A stretch of DNA of 64,000 nucleotides from Tillus elongatus (lineage: Eukaryota > Arthropoda > Insecta > Coleoptera > Cleridae), in assembly GCA_964006375.1 (NCBI GenBank), contig OZ023269.1, positions 132,548,047 through 132,612,046 of the forward strand, in the 5' to 3' direction. The notes under the pieces were generated by a model. It saw only the letters and a program-made list of their open reading frames with translations. It did no database searches and was not told where the DNA came from. Shown piece by piece: positions 1-10,124 of this stretch (position 1 is its first letter; each line of letters starts with the position of its first letter). Made by a program: the position numbers and the translations under genes.

Positions 1-44
1 TACTGTGACTTGAAAAGGCTTAAAAAAGTCACTTGTGCCTATGC

Positions 45-226
45 TTCTTAAATATCGTCCAATGGAGGACTGTCATGACCTTTATTTCAAGATTAGTGGT
101 TTGGTGACAAAACCCAGGAGTAGGGCATGGTTGCTGGATGCCGGGGTTGGGAAAAAGAGCCCGACCTGGCCTACTTGCCTGACGCTAGCCTCCCCACCAC
201 TGCTACTACTACTACTACTACTACTT
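45..226 (+). mobile_element. I-clade LINE 3' UTR fragment with (TAC)n tail
   Basis: This stretch ends in a run of TAC/ACT triplets and closely matches 1698-1861, the 3' end of the next LINE. Shared blocks include GTCCAATGGA, GCATGGTTGCTGG and CCTCCCCACCACTGCTACT. It is therefore the 3' untranslated end and tail of a first, otherwise missing, LINE copy. A second copy begins directly after the triplet tail. The family assignment rests on the coding part of the second copy. Confidence 0.6.
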
Positions 227-1861
227 CTTACTGTAGCATAATTGAAAGGTGGTGTGGTGAGCTGGGATTCTCCGTAAACCTGGCGAAGACGGAGATGATC
301 CTATTCACCAAGAAGAGGAATGTAGAGGGGTTTAGGGCGCCCGTGATGTTTAGAAAACCTTTAGCTTTAGTGCGGGAGATCAAATATCTGGGGGTGATCC
401 TGGACACCAAACTAACAAGGGGGTCGCAAATAGAAAGAGTAGTGAGGAAGGGAGTAGCGACCCTCTGGCAGCTGTGTCGAGTGATAGGGAGGACCTGGGG
501 ACTTAATCCTTGGATCCTTCATTGGATTTACATTCCGACCATCAGGCCGAGAATCCTCTGAGGCGTTGGTCTGGTGTGAACCAAACTACCAGTAGGAAGC
601 TGGCAATCGTGGGTATCACAGGCGCTATGAGGACGACACCCTCAGCCGTGCTAGAGGTCTTGATGATGCTGCCACCGCTTCCCATCTGTATCAGAAGGGA
701 GGTTATAGCGTCGCATCTTAGAATGCGAAACTCTGGAAACTGGTGCAGAGAGAGAGCAGTAATAGGGCATGCAAGAGTTGCCAAGGAGGTGGAAAAGGAA
801 ATTCCGATTTCCGCCATCAAGGTACGGGATGCAGAGGATATTAGGTTGACTAGGCCATATACCCTCAGGATCCCCAGTAGGCAACAGTGGGGGGGGGGGG
901 GGGGGGGTAGGGGGAGATGAGGTTGCATTCCAGCCCACAAGCCTGGTCTGTTTCACCGACGGATCGCGGCTGGAGGATCAACAATCCTCGGGCGGGAATA
1001 TACATCGAGTGCCTGGGGGTGCGCGAGAGTTATGCTCTTGGCGCATATACCACGGCATTCGAAACAGAGGTGTACGCTATCCTGTCTGTGGCCAATAGAC
1101 AGGATGTGAGGAAGAGCCCCGAGAAATGTGTGTACATTTGATCGGATAGTCAGGCGGTCCTCCGGGCAGCCTGAATCAGGTCAACACTGGTTCAGGAATG
1201 CGCTGACGCCCTCAAAGGACTAGCCAGGACAAAGGAGGTGCAACTGGTGTGGGTTCCGGGACACTGTGGCGTGGCGGGGAACGAGATGGCGAATAATCTC
1301 GCTAGGCTTGGTTCCCGGCGGCCGTACTGTGGCCCGGAGCCTGTGATAGGCATAAGTAGGAAGACGGCCCCTGTCGCATTAGACAGGTGGAGAGAGGAAG
1401 TAATGGAGAGGCGCTGAGGGTCGGTTGGTGGTTGTAGGCAGGCGAGGGACTTCGTGGAGGGGCCGAACAGAGATAAAGCTGTCTGGCTACTCGGTAGGAG
1501 TCGACCTACGGTTCGCCGCATCCTTGGGGTGCTGACAGGCCACTGCACCCTCAGAAGACAGCTCACATTGATAGGGATAGAGAATTTGCCAGAAATGCGG
1601 CGAGGATGAAGAAACATCCTACCACTACCTGTTTGAATGTGAGGCTTTTGGGAGTCTTCGACCAGAATTGTTCGGATAGAGGAATCAGGTAAGTACCGTC
1701 CAATGGAAGACCGTCACGGCCTTCATTTTGAGGTCGAGACGGTTTGGCGACGGAACCGAGGAAGTGTAGAGCATGGTTGCTGGGGTTGGCAAAAAGGGCC
1801 TATTGTGGCCTATTTGCTTGGCGTTGGCCTCCCCACCACTGCTACTACTACTACTACTACT
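227..1861 (+). mobile_element. 5'-truncated I-clade non-LTR retrotransposon (RT end, RNase H, 3' UTR)
   Basis: At 228-561 the plus strand encodes the C-terminal part of a reverse transcriptase, with the motifs GFSVNLAKTEM and KYLGVILDTKLT. At about 936-1320 a broken RNase H follows (CFTDGS, an ETEVYAI-like block, and a weak SDSQA-like block after a stop). Several stops and frameshifts interrupt it, and a run of about 17 G lies at 890-907. The 3' UTR (about 1690-1861) ends in (ACT)n. An RT plus RNase H layout points to the I or R1 group of LINEs. The copy is 5' truncated and dead. Confidence 0.75.
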
Positions 1862-2734
1862 TAAATACACAAATGAATGAATAAATAAAATCAGGGTACT
1901 GGACCTTTCTATAATTAGGTTAAAAAAAAACAACAAAAATTATTATAATAATTTATTTAAAGTTAAAAGCTGTACCTAACAAGATAATAAGTTAGCTATC
2001 AAAATAATTCCACATGTTGCTATTGCACGAGAACAATTACTAAACTACACCAGTCGTATACGACATAAGGCTAGATGTCAAGGAATGTTTGACAATGAGA
2101 GTGGCAATATAATACACCACCTTTTCGTTTACCATCCACAATAATTAATGTATAAATTAAACTAAACTATTGCTTTGCTTATTGAAAACTACATGGTTTA
2201 CAGTTATTTGTAAAATGTTTTTTTTTTTCTCTAATTATAAACAACGTAAAACTTTTGGAACTTGTAGTATCACCACTAACGAATAGATCTTAGCTAAATC
2301 CTCACATATTAAATATAAGTATAACTGCTATAGATAAGATACAGTCGTAAAATATATAATATGCCAATAAAAAATTACCTAAAATACAGTTTTTTTTATA
2401 TTTCTATTCAGTGTAAATAAAATTAACTAAATTAGGTATAAAATGATTCATTTAGCAAATAAATATAAAAGTACATCTAGTATATTCTTATCACATTTTA
2501 AACAGAATTAATTATCTAAAATAATAATTAAAAATCACTATTTCTGGTTGATTTTATGTTTTGTGCACTGCTTATGTTTTGAAAGCTTCAATTAATTTAA
2601 GGGGGTTATTAACTCAATATTTGTAGATAGGGTCAAAGTCTTGTAGGTGAAATAATATTATATATGGCAATGATTTCCCCTACGCTACCCAGTGAAGAGT
2701 ATTTTTCTCTAATAATATATGTTAGTCTACTGTA
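1862..2734. other. AT-rich stretch without recognised gene
   Basis: AT-rich sequence with short homopolymers. No open frame, RNA gene or repeat boundary was recognised on either strand. Confidence 0.5.
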
Positions 2735-3750
2735 GAAATGTGCAAACCCATGTTTTGTTCGAACCGAACAATGAACGAACCTAAGCAAATATGTTGCCTC
2801 GAACTTCGAACCTCTGAAATAGTATGTCTAAGGTTCACAGTCGAACTTCGAACTTCTTAGAATGTTAAAATCGAACATCGAACTACCCAAAATTCTTCAG
2901 TGTTCATATATCATTTCCTTAAATACAAAATGTTGGAATACTGTAACATACAATATTTGATATGTAAAAGATTTCCACTATTTTTACAAAAAGGAAGGAT
3001 TCGACAAATTTGCAGGTTGATTGGGTGAAAATGCCTTCCGGTTCTGATCGTTGTGGAGATGGGTGAACGTTAAATCAAAAACACAAAATATTTGAAACTT
3101 TTTTAGATTTCTAGATCTAAAGATGAGCTCAATTATAAATATGTTGTTGTTTGGTATTGGCTAGGCACTTTTAGCAAACAGACTGGGAGAGTTCAAACTG
3201 AGCATGATAGGTATAAAATAACCACTTACAAGTTTGAACTGTCTCCTGATTGTGAATATTTAACTGTTTTGGCTCACTGTGTAATAAAGCATGTTCAAAC
3301 CAGTGTTTTCCAAAGATAATCTACAATTATCCTCAAATTCTGAAAAGTTACGTTACCGATCGCTTTCGAACACCGTCATCATAATGTTGTTACTGAAATA
3401 GGTGTTGGGAGGCTAGGATATACAAGAAAAATAATTCTATGACTACTAAATGGCTCCGTCGTGTCTCAATGTGTCCCATCTACTGTCAAATATATGCATG
3501 AGTGAAATCTCCTGAAACTACGCTATCGACTCAATGAGTTTAAAGCGCCGCTAGCGAGTTGAAGGCACCGCAACTTCGCTACTTTTAGCAACATTCAATG
3601 TCTGTAAAGTTAAATTTCGAAGTATTTTTGAACAACGAACTTTGAAGAATTACATATTTCGAACTATTTCAACATCGCTAGTGCGAACATATTTTCGAAC
3701 TGAAGGTTCGGTTCGGAATTTTGAAGCTTCGCACACCGCTAGTTTACTGT
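2735..3750 (+). mobile_element. hAT-like non-autonomous element, copy A
   Basis: About 1 kb bounded by related inverted ends: near the left a TGTGCAAACC / TTCGAACCGAAC block, at the right GGTTCGG ... CTTCGCACACC. It contains many scattered TTCGAA/TTCGAAC motifs and no coding potential. The reverse complement of the same sequence starts about 25 bp downstream (copy B). Termini of the AGAGGTGTGCGAA type resemble those of hAT elements; that assignment is inference. Confidence 0.55.
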
Positions 3751-4327
3751 AGTATCAATGTATTAAAAATAGAGGTGTGCGAAGCTTGATATTTCGAACC
3801 GAACCTACTGTTCGAAAAATTGTACGCGCCGATGATGTGAAAGTAGTTCGAAATACGTAATTCTCCAAAGTAGTTCGAAGTTCATTGTCCAAAAATACTT
3901 CAAAATTGAACATTGCAGGCATTGAGAGTTGCCAAAGATAGCGAAGTTGTAACCCTGTAGCGGCGCTTTAAATTCTGTGTCGGCCCCATTGAGTTGGTAG
4001 CATAATTTGAGTAGATTTCACTAATGCGTGTTTTTGACAGTTGGTGGGACACATTGCGAGACCTGACAGCCATTCAACAATCACAATCACATATTTTTTT
4101 ATATATCCTAGCATCCCAGCACCTTCTTTGGTTACAACATTATGATGGCAATGTTCAAAGCAATTGGTAATGTAATTTTCCAGAATTTATGACCATAATT
4201 GCATATTGCCTTCCGGAAATACTATGTTGAACATGCTTTATTTCACAATGAGCCAAAACAAAATTAAATATTCTCAATCAATACACATTAAAATTTCAAA
4301 TGGTTATTATATTACTTAGTGTCATAG

Positions 4328-4372
4328 AACCGCAGGCGGGTTTCAATCTAATTAGAGCTCATCAGTACGGTA
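4328..4372 (-). ncRNA. Decayed hammerhead motif (minus strand)
   Basis: On the minus strand the order CUGAUGA (4359-4365), stem II with AAUU loop, then GAAAC is kept. Stem III reads ACCCGC, losing the U that precedes the cleavage base, and stem II has mismatches. Probably inactive. Confidence 0.5.
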
Positions 4373-4569
4373 TACTCATTAAATCGAGAACACACCTATA
4401 AAGTAATATGCCTATGGTAGCCAGCCTAGAATATTGTGAGATGTACGACAGGGTCTCGGTGCAGATCCAGGTAGTATATTGTCATGACAGCTCCAAATAA
4501 CACAAAATAAAATAAAAAATAGAAACTGTGTAAAACCAAGTAACAATGTTGTAAATTGTCAGCGCTAGT

Positions 4570-4614
4570 AACCGTACTGATGAGTTCTAATTAGAACGAA
4601 ACCGGTCTGTGGTT
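4570..4614 (+). ncRNA. Type I hammerhead ribozyme motif, intact core
   Basis: Stem I pairs 4570-4576 (AACCGUA) with 4608-4614 (UGUGGUU), seven pairs including two G-U. The core CUGAUGA is 4577-4583. Stem II is GUUCU / AGAAC around an AAUU loop (4584-4597), perfectly paired. GAAA is 4598-4601. Stem III is the self-complementary ACCGGU (4601-4606), and the predicted cleavage follows C4607 of GUC. All invariant core bases are present. The extremely short stem III suggests activity as a dimer or in a tandem transcript, as described for Penelope-like elements and retrozymes. Self-cleavage is inferred, not shown. Confidence 0.75.
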
Positions 4615-4706
4615 CTAATTATGGTGAAAATACATCTAGCCTTACATACATTGTCCCTATATTCAGGAAGAAATGGGCTAGGGCTGACAATTTACAAAAT
4701 TGTTAC

Positions 4707-5135
4707 AGGGTTCCCACTAAAAGCAGTATATCAACTTCCCTGACTTTTCCCGAATTTCCCCGACATGCCAAAACATATTTCCCTGACTTTGTATTCTACA
4801 ATCTAACCCCAACATGTGTAACACACCACTACAGGTTACAGTAGATCTTTGCCTCATGGCGTAAAACACTTCCCCAAAATTACATGTATAAAATATACAC
4901 AATTTTCCTGACAAATAAACGAAAACGTTTCTTATACAAATATGCACCAATCATTGTGTTTTAATTATTTATCATAAAACGGAAATAAATAATTTTTCCC
5001 TTACACAGACAAAAATTCCCTGACTCTTGGTCTTTTTTCACAATTTTCCCCTGATTTCCCTGACAAAATTTTACCTTCCACAAATTCTATAACTTTTTCC
5101 GGTTTTCCCTGTTTTCCAGACGAGTGGGAACCCTG
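4707..5135. mobile_element. 429-bp MITE nested in the ribozyme repeat, 5-bp target duplication
   Basis: The ends are perfect inverted repeats, CAGGGTTCCCACT and AGTGGGAACCCTG. The interior repeats short TTCCCTGACTTT-like blocks and has no coding frame. TGTTA occurs on both sides (4702-4706 and 5136-5140). The uninterrupted homologue near 39735 reads through with one copy of this pentamer, so the insertion boundary is directly visible. The ends look hAT-like, but a 5-bp duplication is short for hAT. Confidence 0.75.
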
Positions 5136-5312
5136 TGTTAGTTGGTTGTACAGTCTTATTTTATAACATTTTGTGTTATTTGGAGCTGTCGTGAAAACAT
5201 ACTACCTGTTTCCGCACCAAGATGGTGACCCTGTCGTACATTTCCCAATGTTCTAGGAGGCTGGCTACCACAGCTGTATTACTTTATAGGTGTGTTCTCG
5301 CTGTAATTAGTA

Positions 5313-5357
5313 TACTGTACTGATGAGCTTTAATTAGAGCGAAACCGGTTTGTGTTT
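5313..5357 (+). ncRNA. Type I hammerhead ribozyme motif, second copy
   Basis: CUGAUGA at 5320-5326, stem II GCUUU/AGAGC with an AAUU loop (5327-5340), GAAA at 5341-5344, and stem III ACCGGU at 5344-5349. The cleavage triplet is GUU rather than GUC. Stem I is weaker than in the first copy (one C-U mismatch, several G-U pairs). The core is complete, but activity should be lower. Confidence 0.6.
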
Positions 5358-5877
5358 CTAATTAAGGTGAGAATACATTTAGCCTTACTATCATACTCAA
5401 GTTTAACCCTGTCGATCTATAAGACTGTTAAAACTACCTAGATAATACCAAACGACAGAAAGTATATATAACTGAGCTTAGGTATAGATATAGAAATCTA
5501 AAATGATTTTCAATACACCTTTTTGTGTTTTTGATTCAATGTTGACCCATCTTCACAAGTAACATCAGCACCGGAAGGCATTTTCATCCAGTCAAACTGC
5601 AAATTTTGTCAAACCTTTGCTTTTTGCAAAAAGAATAGATATCTTCTACATACTAAATATCGTATCCTATAATATACCTAAATTTTCTATTTAAGGAAAT
5701 GATATATGAACACTGAAGAATTTCGGTTAATTTGGTATATGGTTTTGAATTTTTAGGAAGTTCGAGTGTGAACCTTAGACATGCTATTTCAAAGGTTCGA
5801 AATTTAAAGCAACATATTTGCTTCGGTTTGTGCAAAAGTCACTTCGAGAAAAACATGGATTCGCACACCTCTGATTA

Positions 5878-7205
5878 AAAGAAACATACTGTATGTAGCT
5901 TCACAATGGAACAAGTTTATTACATTAAAATGAGACATACCATATGCAACTTCACAGTGATACAAGTTAATTACACTGTAAAGCTTTGTTTCTCTTAGTT
6001 TACTCTGGTATTGATGTATTAAAAGAAACATACTGTACATAGCTTCACAATGGAACAAGTTTATTATATTAAAATGAAACATGCCCTATGAAACTTCACA
6101 GTGATACAAGTTAATTACACTATAAAGCTTTGTTTCTGTTAGTTTACTGTGGTATCGATGTATTAAAAGGGACATACCGTATGTAGCTTCACAATGAAAC
6201 AAGTTTATTATATTAAAATGGAACATACCATACGCAACTTCACAGTGAAACAAGTTTATTATGTTAAAATGAAACATACCATACGCAACTTCACAGTGAA
6301 ACTAGTTAATTACACTATAAAGCTTTATTTTTGTTAGTTTACTGTGGTATCGATGTATTAAAAGAAACATACCCTATGTAGCTTCACAATGAACCGAGTT
6401 TATTATATTAAAATGAAACATGCCCTATGCAACTTCACAGTGATACAAGCTAATTGCACTATTACGGTTTGTTTCTGTTAGTTTGATGTGTTATCGATGT
6501 ATTAAAAGAAACATACCATATGTAGCTTCACAATGGAACAAGTTTATTACATTAAAATGAAACATACCATATGCAACTCCATAGTGATACAAGTTAATTA
6601 CACTATAAAGCTTTGTTTCTGTTAGTTGGTATTGATGTATTAAAAGAAACATACCCTATGCAACTTCACAGTGATACAAGTTAATTACACTATAAAGCTT
6701 TGTTTCTGTTAGTTTACTGTGGTATCGATGTATTAAAAGAAACATACCATATATAGTAGCTTCACATTGGAACAAGCTTATTACGTTAAAATGAAACATA
6801 CCATATGCAACTTCATAGTGAAAAAAGTTAATTGTGCTATCAAGCTTTGTTTCTGTTAGTGTACTGTGGTATCGATGTATTAAAAGAAACATAACATATG
6901 TAGCTTCACAATGGAACAAGCTTATTACGTTAAAATGAAACATATATGCAACTTCATAGTGAAACAAGTTAATTGCGCTATCCAGCTTTGTTTCTGTTAG
7001 TGTACTGTGGTATCGATGTATTAAAAGAAACATAACATATGTAGCTTCACAAAGGAACAAGCTTATTACGTTAAAGTTGAAACATATCATATGCAACTTC
7101 ATAGTGAAACAAGTTAATTGCACTATCAAGCTTTGTTTCTGTTAGTTTGCTGTGGTATCGATTTATTAAAAGAAACATACCCTATGTAACTTCACAATGG
7201 AACAA
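5878..7205. repeat. Tandem repeat array (about 140-190 bp units)
   Basis: About nine copies of a unit containing GGTATCGATGTATTAAAAG, AAACATACC, TAGCTTCACAATGGAACAAG, CAACTTCACAGTGATACAAG and CTTTGTTTCTGTTAGT. Starts of the ATGTATTAAAAG block fall near 6012, 6152, 6342, 6494, 6630, 6726, 6870, 7010 and 7154, so unit length varies. Open frames here on the minus strand are by-products of the repeat. The CTTCACAATGGAACAAGTTA block at the right end recurs in the 351-bp satellite at 10.4-11.1 kb. Confidence 0.85.
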
Positions 7206-7444
7206 GTTAATCGTTAACAGATTAACTCACTAACAAAGCCTGTTTTCAAGGGACCAGATGGCATACAGATTAGTCCGTTATTATTATAGATCATCGCTTA
7301 CAGCACCAACTTTTGTTTAAATATCGTTTATAGGTTTTACCTCACATAGAAGAAATAGGTGCATTTTTGCAAATACCCTAGCTTATGTGAGACTCGTGGT
7401 AACATCATCATAGTCTGTGTGCTCATCAAACATTATTTTCTGCG

Positions 7445-8506
7445 AAAAAAAAAATTACTCAAACCAAGGCTAAGCTTGATAAATACTATGGGGACTCTGC
7501 ACCATCAGTTTCCACGGTAAAAAAGTGGTTATTGAATTTCGTTGCAGTCATACAAGCACAAAAGACGCGGAACGTCCTGGATGCCCAGTTGAGGTCGCTA
7601 CACCCGAAATAATTGAAAAAATTCACGATATGGTGTTAGCCGATCGAAGATTGAAAGTGTGGGAGATTGTAGAAGCCATAGGCATATCACATGGCTCAGT
7701 TGTTTCGATTTTGCATGATCACTTGAGTATGAGAAAGCTATCCGCAAGATGGGTGCCACGTTTGCTCACAATCGACCACAAACGCAATCGTGTCACAACT
7801 TCGAAGGAGTGTTTGGCGTTGTTCAACTGCAATAGGGACGAGTTTTTGCGCCATTTCGTAACCGTGGACAAAACGTGGATTCACCACAACACACCAGAGA
7901 CCAAGCAGTAATCAAAACAGTGGGTTTCTCCGTGCGAATCGGTGCCGAAGAAGGCCAAGGTGGGTTTGTCAGCCAATAAAGTCATGGCGACCGTTTTTTG
8001 GAATGCACATGGTATAATCCACATTGATTACGTTTAAAAGGGAAGAACAATCAATGGCGAATGTTATACCAACTAATTAGACCGATTCTATGACGATTTG
8101 AAGAAAAAACGACCACATTTGGCCAAGAAAAAAGTTCTTTTTCACCAAGACAATGCAAGCGTGCACACGTGTGTAGTCTCCATGGCGAAATTGCATAAAT
8201 TGGGCTACGAATTGCTCCCTCATCCGCCGTATCCTCCGGATTTAGCCCCGAGTGACTATTTCTTGTTTCCAAACTTAATAAAATGGCTCAGCGGAAAGAG
8301 ATTTTTACTCGAATGATGAAATCATCTCATAAACAAATACCTATTTTGAGGACCTCGACAAATCTTATTTTTTAGAAGGGATAAAAAATTGGAGAAACGT
8401 TGGAGGAAGTTATAGAGCTTAAAGGAGACTATGTTGAGAAATAAAATTATTTTTTGCCAAAAAACCTGTGTTTCATTCAAAAAGCCACGGTCTTATTGAC
8501 CCGCCC

Positions 8507-8510
<4 letters not shown>
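7445..8510 (+). pseudogene. Broken mariner-family transposase
   Basis: Plus-strand frames together encode a mariner (Tc1/mariner superfamily) transposase. They begin with a DKYYGDSAPSVSTVKKW block near 7470-7530, change frame, then continue at 7525-7911 with an HTH-type region (WEIVEAIGISHGSV) and the first catalytic aspartate in VDKTWIHH. Stop codons follow. At 8098-8316 lie the second aspartate (HQDNA) and the third (PPDLAPSDYFLF), the D,D34D arrangement. At least one frameshift and three stops make it inactive. The right end, with TTATTGACCCGCCCTCC just before the (TA)n tract at 8513, is a plausible mariner terminus. It sits between two related satellite arrays. Confidence 0.85.
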
Positions 8511-8605
<95 letters not shown>

Positions 8606-8730
8606 AAAATTGAAACTTACCCCGGATATGTGTTCTAGGGGGCCTAATTAGCGCTAATTTGAAGATATTTTTTCAAAAGTGATCTCCTCATTAGTGAATT
8701 TTTTTAAAGAAAATTCACTAATAACAATTC
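8511..8730 (-). mobile_element. (TA)n-containing Helentron-like element, one arm
   Basis: About 88 bp of (TA)n is followed by TTGAAACTTACCCCGGATAT, TGTTCTAGGGGGCCTAAT and a terminal hairpin GTGAATTT...AAATTCAC at about 8693-8725. The same blocks flank (TA)n tracts near 29.7, 35.5 and 36.1 kb in either orientation. Only one arm is present. A microsatellite between short conserved arms with an end hairpin resembles Helentron-associated non-autonomous elements; the class is inference. Confidence 0.55.
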
Positions 8731-8844
8731 CAAGTAAATACTGGAAGGTTATGTTAAATTTTAATTAAATTCCCTTTTTTTTTGCAACATTCAGTATCAG
8801 GTGGTAACAAAAAACATATTAATATACAAAATAGTTCAGTGAGT

Positions 8845-8965
8845 GAAGGTTGTAACCTGTGATGAACACTGATTAGTACAATTTGGAGAACCCAATTCAC
8901 CACAATACAGTTTTCAGATTTGACAATCGTTTCGCTAACAAAGTCAGCATCATCAGATAGTAAGT
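8845..8965 (+). repeat. Dispersed repeat with CACCACAA and TTTCGCTAAC blocks
   Basis: AACCTGTGATGAACACTGAT, TTGGAGAACCCAATTCACCA and ATCGTTTCGCTAACAAAG recur at 36480-36515 and 36900-36975 and, in part, at the 23264-23370 palindrome. It is a short interspersed family of unknown class. Confidence 0.45.
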
Positions 8966-10070
8966 TTATTTATCCCTCTGACAATGCTTTGTTAATACAA
9001 ACCAATTTAAAAAAACAGTTTTTAAATATTGGTGTTTGAGTGGTAATGTTTTGTTTATCAGGTAATTAATAAATAAAAAGTAATAATAATTAATAATGCA
9101 TTTCATAGTCAGACTTTTAAGCAGTTTTATCACAAATTTGAGAAAGACGAAAGAGTGTTACAGAAATTAATTTTCAAATCAACCAAGAAAAGCTTGATTC
9201 TTTTATCTGTAGGGAAAATTATTTTTTTCTGTTAACACATTTATTTTCATTTAATTTGCCCTTGTTTAAAAAATTAATTAGTCTATTTAAATAAGAATAG
9301 CCATTGTTATGAAATGTTTTTTTTGCGTTTCAATAATCCTTAGTACTCCCCTTAATACTCTTATTAATTTAAACTGTACTAGGAATGAGTTTGAAGATAA
9401 CAATAAACGGCATTATACAACGACTGATAGTTGCGTAAAAATAATAAAAGTAATAGTTAATTAAGCAATATGTAAAATATAAATAAAATTAAAGCAAACA
9501 TTAATAAATAATGATATTTTAACATGCCAGCAATGTTGAGGGATCTTAAAGAAAAACACTGCTAGGTGTAAACAAGAAATACAAGATGGTTGAGCATAAG
9601 TCATGCATTTGTTTAAATAATTTATAAATTTGGTATTTTTACAACTTTCTTTTCTTGTTTTCAGGCTCCTAGATGACACTGAGTATCTATTATGGAAAAA
9701 GTGAGCACCAGAAAGCATTATATTTTGAAAATCATCAATCAACAATTTTGAGTCAATGAGGACCCTATCATGTTTGAAAAGCCACTAGTCAGACAACAAT
9801 CGACCATCCAGGCACCCATAATTGAACCTGAACATTTTGCAAGTTCAGGATGCTCATTTTGCTCAAGAAAACATGATCAGAAATCAATGATTTCATATCT
9901 CCACAAGTGACAAAACAGTTTGCAATATCCATAGATAGGAAATAAATGAATATTTTTGCCCTGAGTGTAAAAAATCAGATTTAATAATTCTATCATTAAT
10001 TTTGCTATTTTATTTTAAAATCATACCAATTCTTGTAATCTGCATTATCAACAAATAAAACACCTATGAA
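8966..10070. other. AT-rich stretch without recognised gene
   Basis: No coding sequence resembling a known family was found. A 94-codon minus-strand frame (9461-9745) looks like chance in low-complexity DNA. Confidence 0.4.
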
Positions 10071-10124
10071 AAGTATTCCGTTGTGTTTGTTTTGGACTAA
10101 TATCGTCGAAATAAATACGAAACC

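Larger units (their letters stand above)
4325..5388. repeat. Hammerhead-ribozyme repeat array 1 (retrozyme-like)
   Basis: The insert holds one partial unit on the minus strand (4325 to about 4566) followed by a complete unit and the start of another on the plus strand. Ribozyme motifs lie at 4570-4614 and 5313-5357 (plus) and 4328-4372 (minus, decayed). The distance between the two plus-strand cleavage sites is 743 bp; removing the 429-bp MITE and its 5-bp duplication leaves about 309 bp. That agrees with the 311-bp period at 39.1-39.4 kb. The unit body contains GTGTTATTTGGAGCTGT and ACTTTATAGGTGTGTTCTC and has no reading frame. Short tandem non-coding units with type I hammerheads are the hallmark of animal retrozymes. 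Confidence 0.7.
3772..5870 (-). mobile_element. hAT-like non-autonomous element, copy B, interrupted by ribozyme repeat
   Basis: This is the reverse complement of copy A, recognisable at both ends. The left AGGTGTGCGAAGCTT mirrors the right end of copy A, and 5690-5868 mirrors 2740-2940. It is about twice as long because a hammerhead-ribozyme repeat is inserted at roughly 4325-5388. The flanks of that insertion align with an uninterrupted stretch of copy A around 3200-3240. Together the copies form an inverted pair with about 1-kb arms. Confidence 0.6.

Noticed and set aside
542..956. Minus-strand frames with proline-rich runs
   Set aside because: They reflect the G-run at 890-907 read in reverse inside a dead LINE.
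5804..7129. Several minus-strand frames with repeated FHCEATY-like peptides
   Set aside because: They follow the tandem repeat units and have no start context or family resemblance; repeat artefacts.
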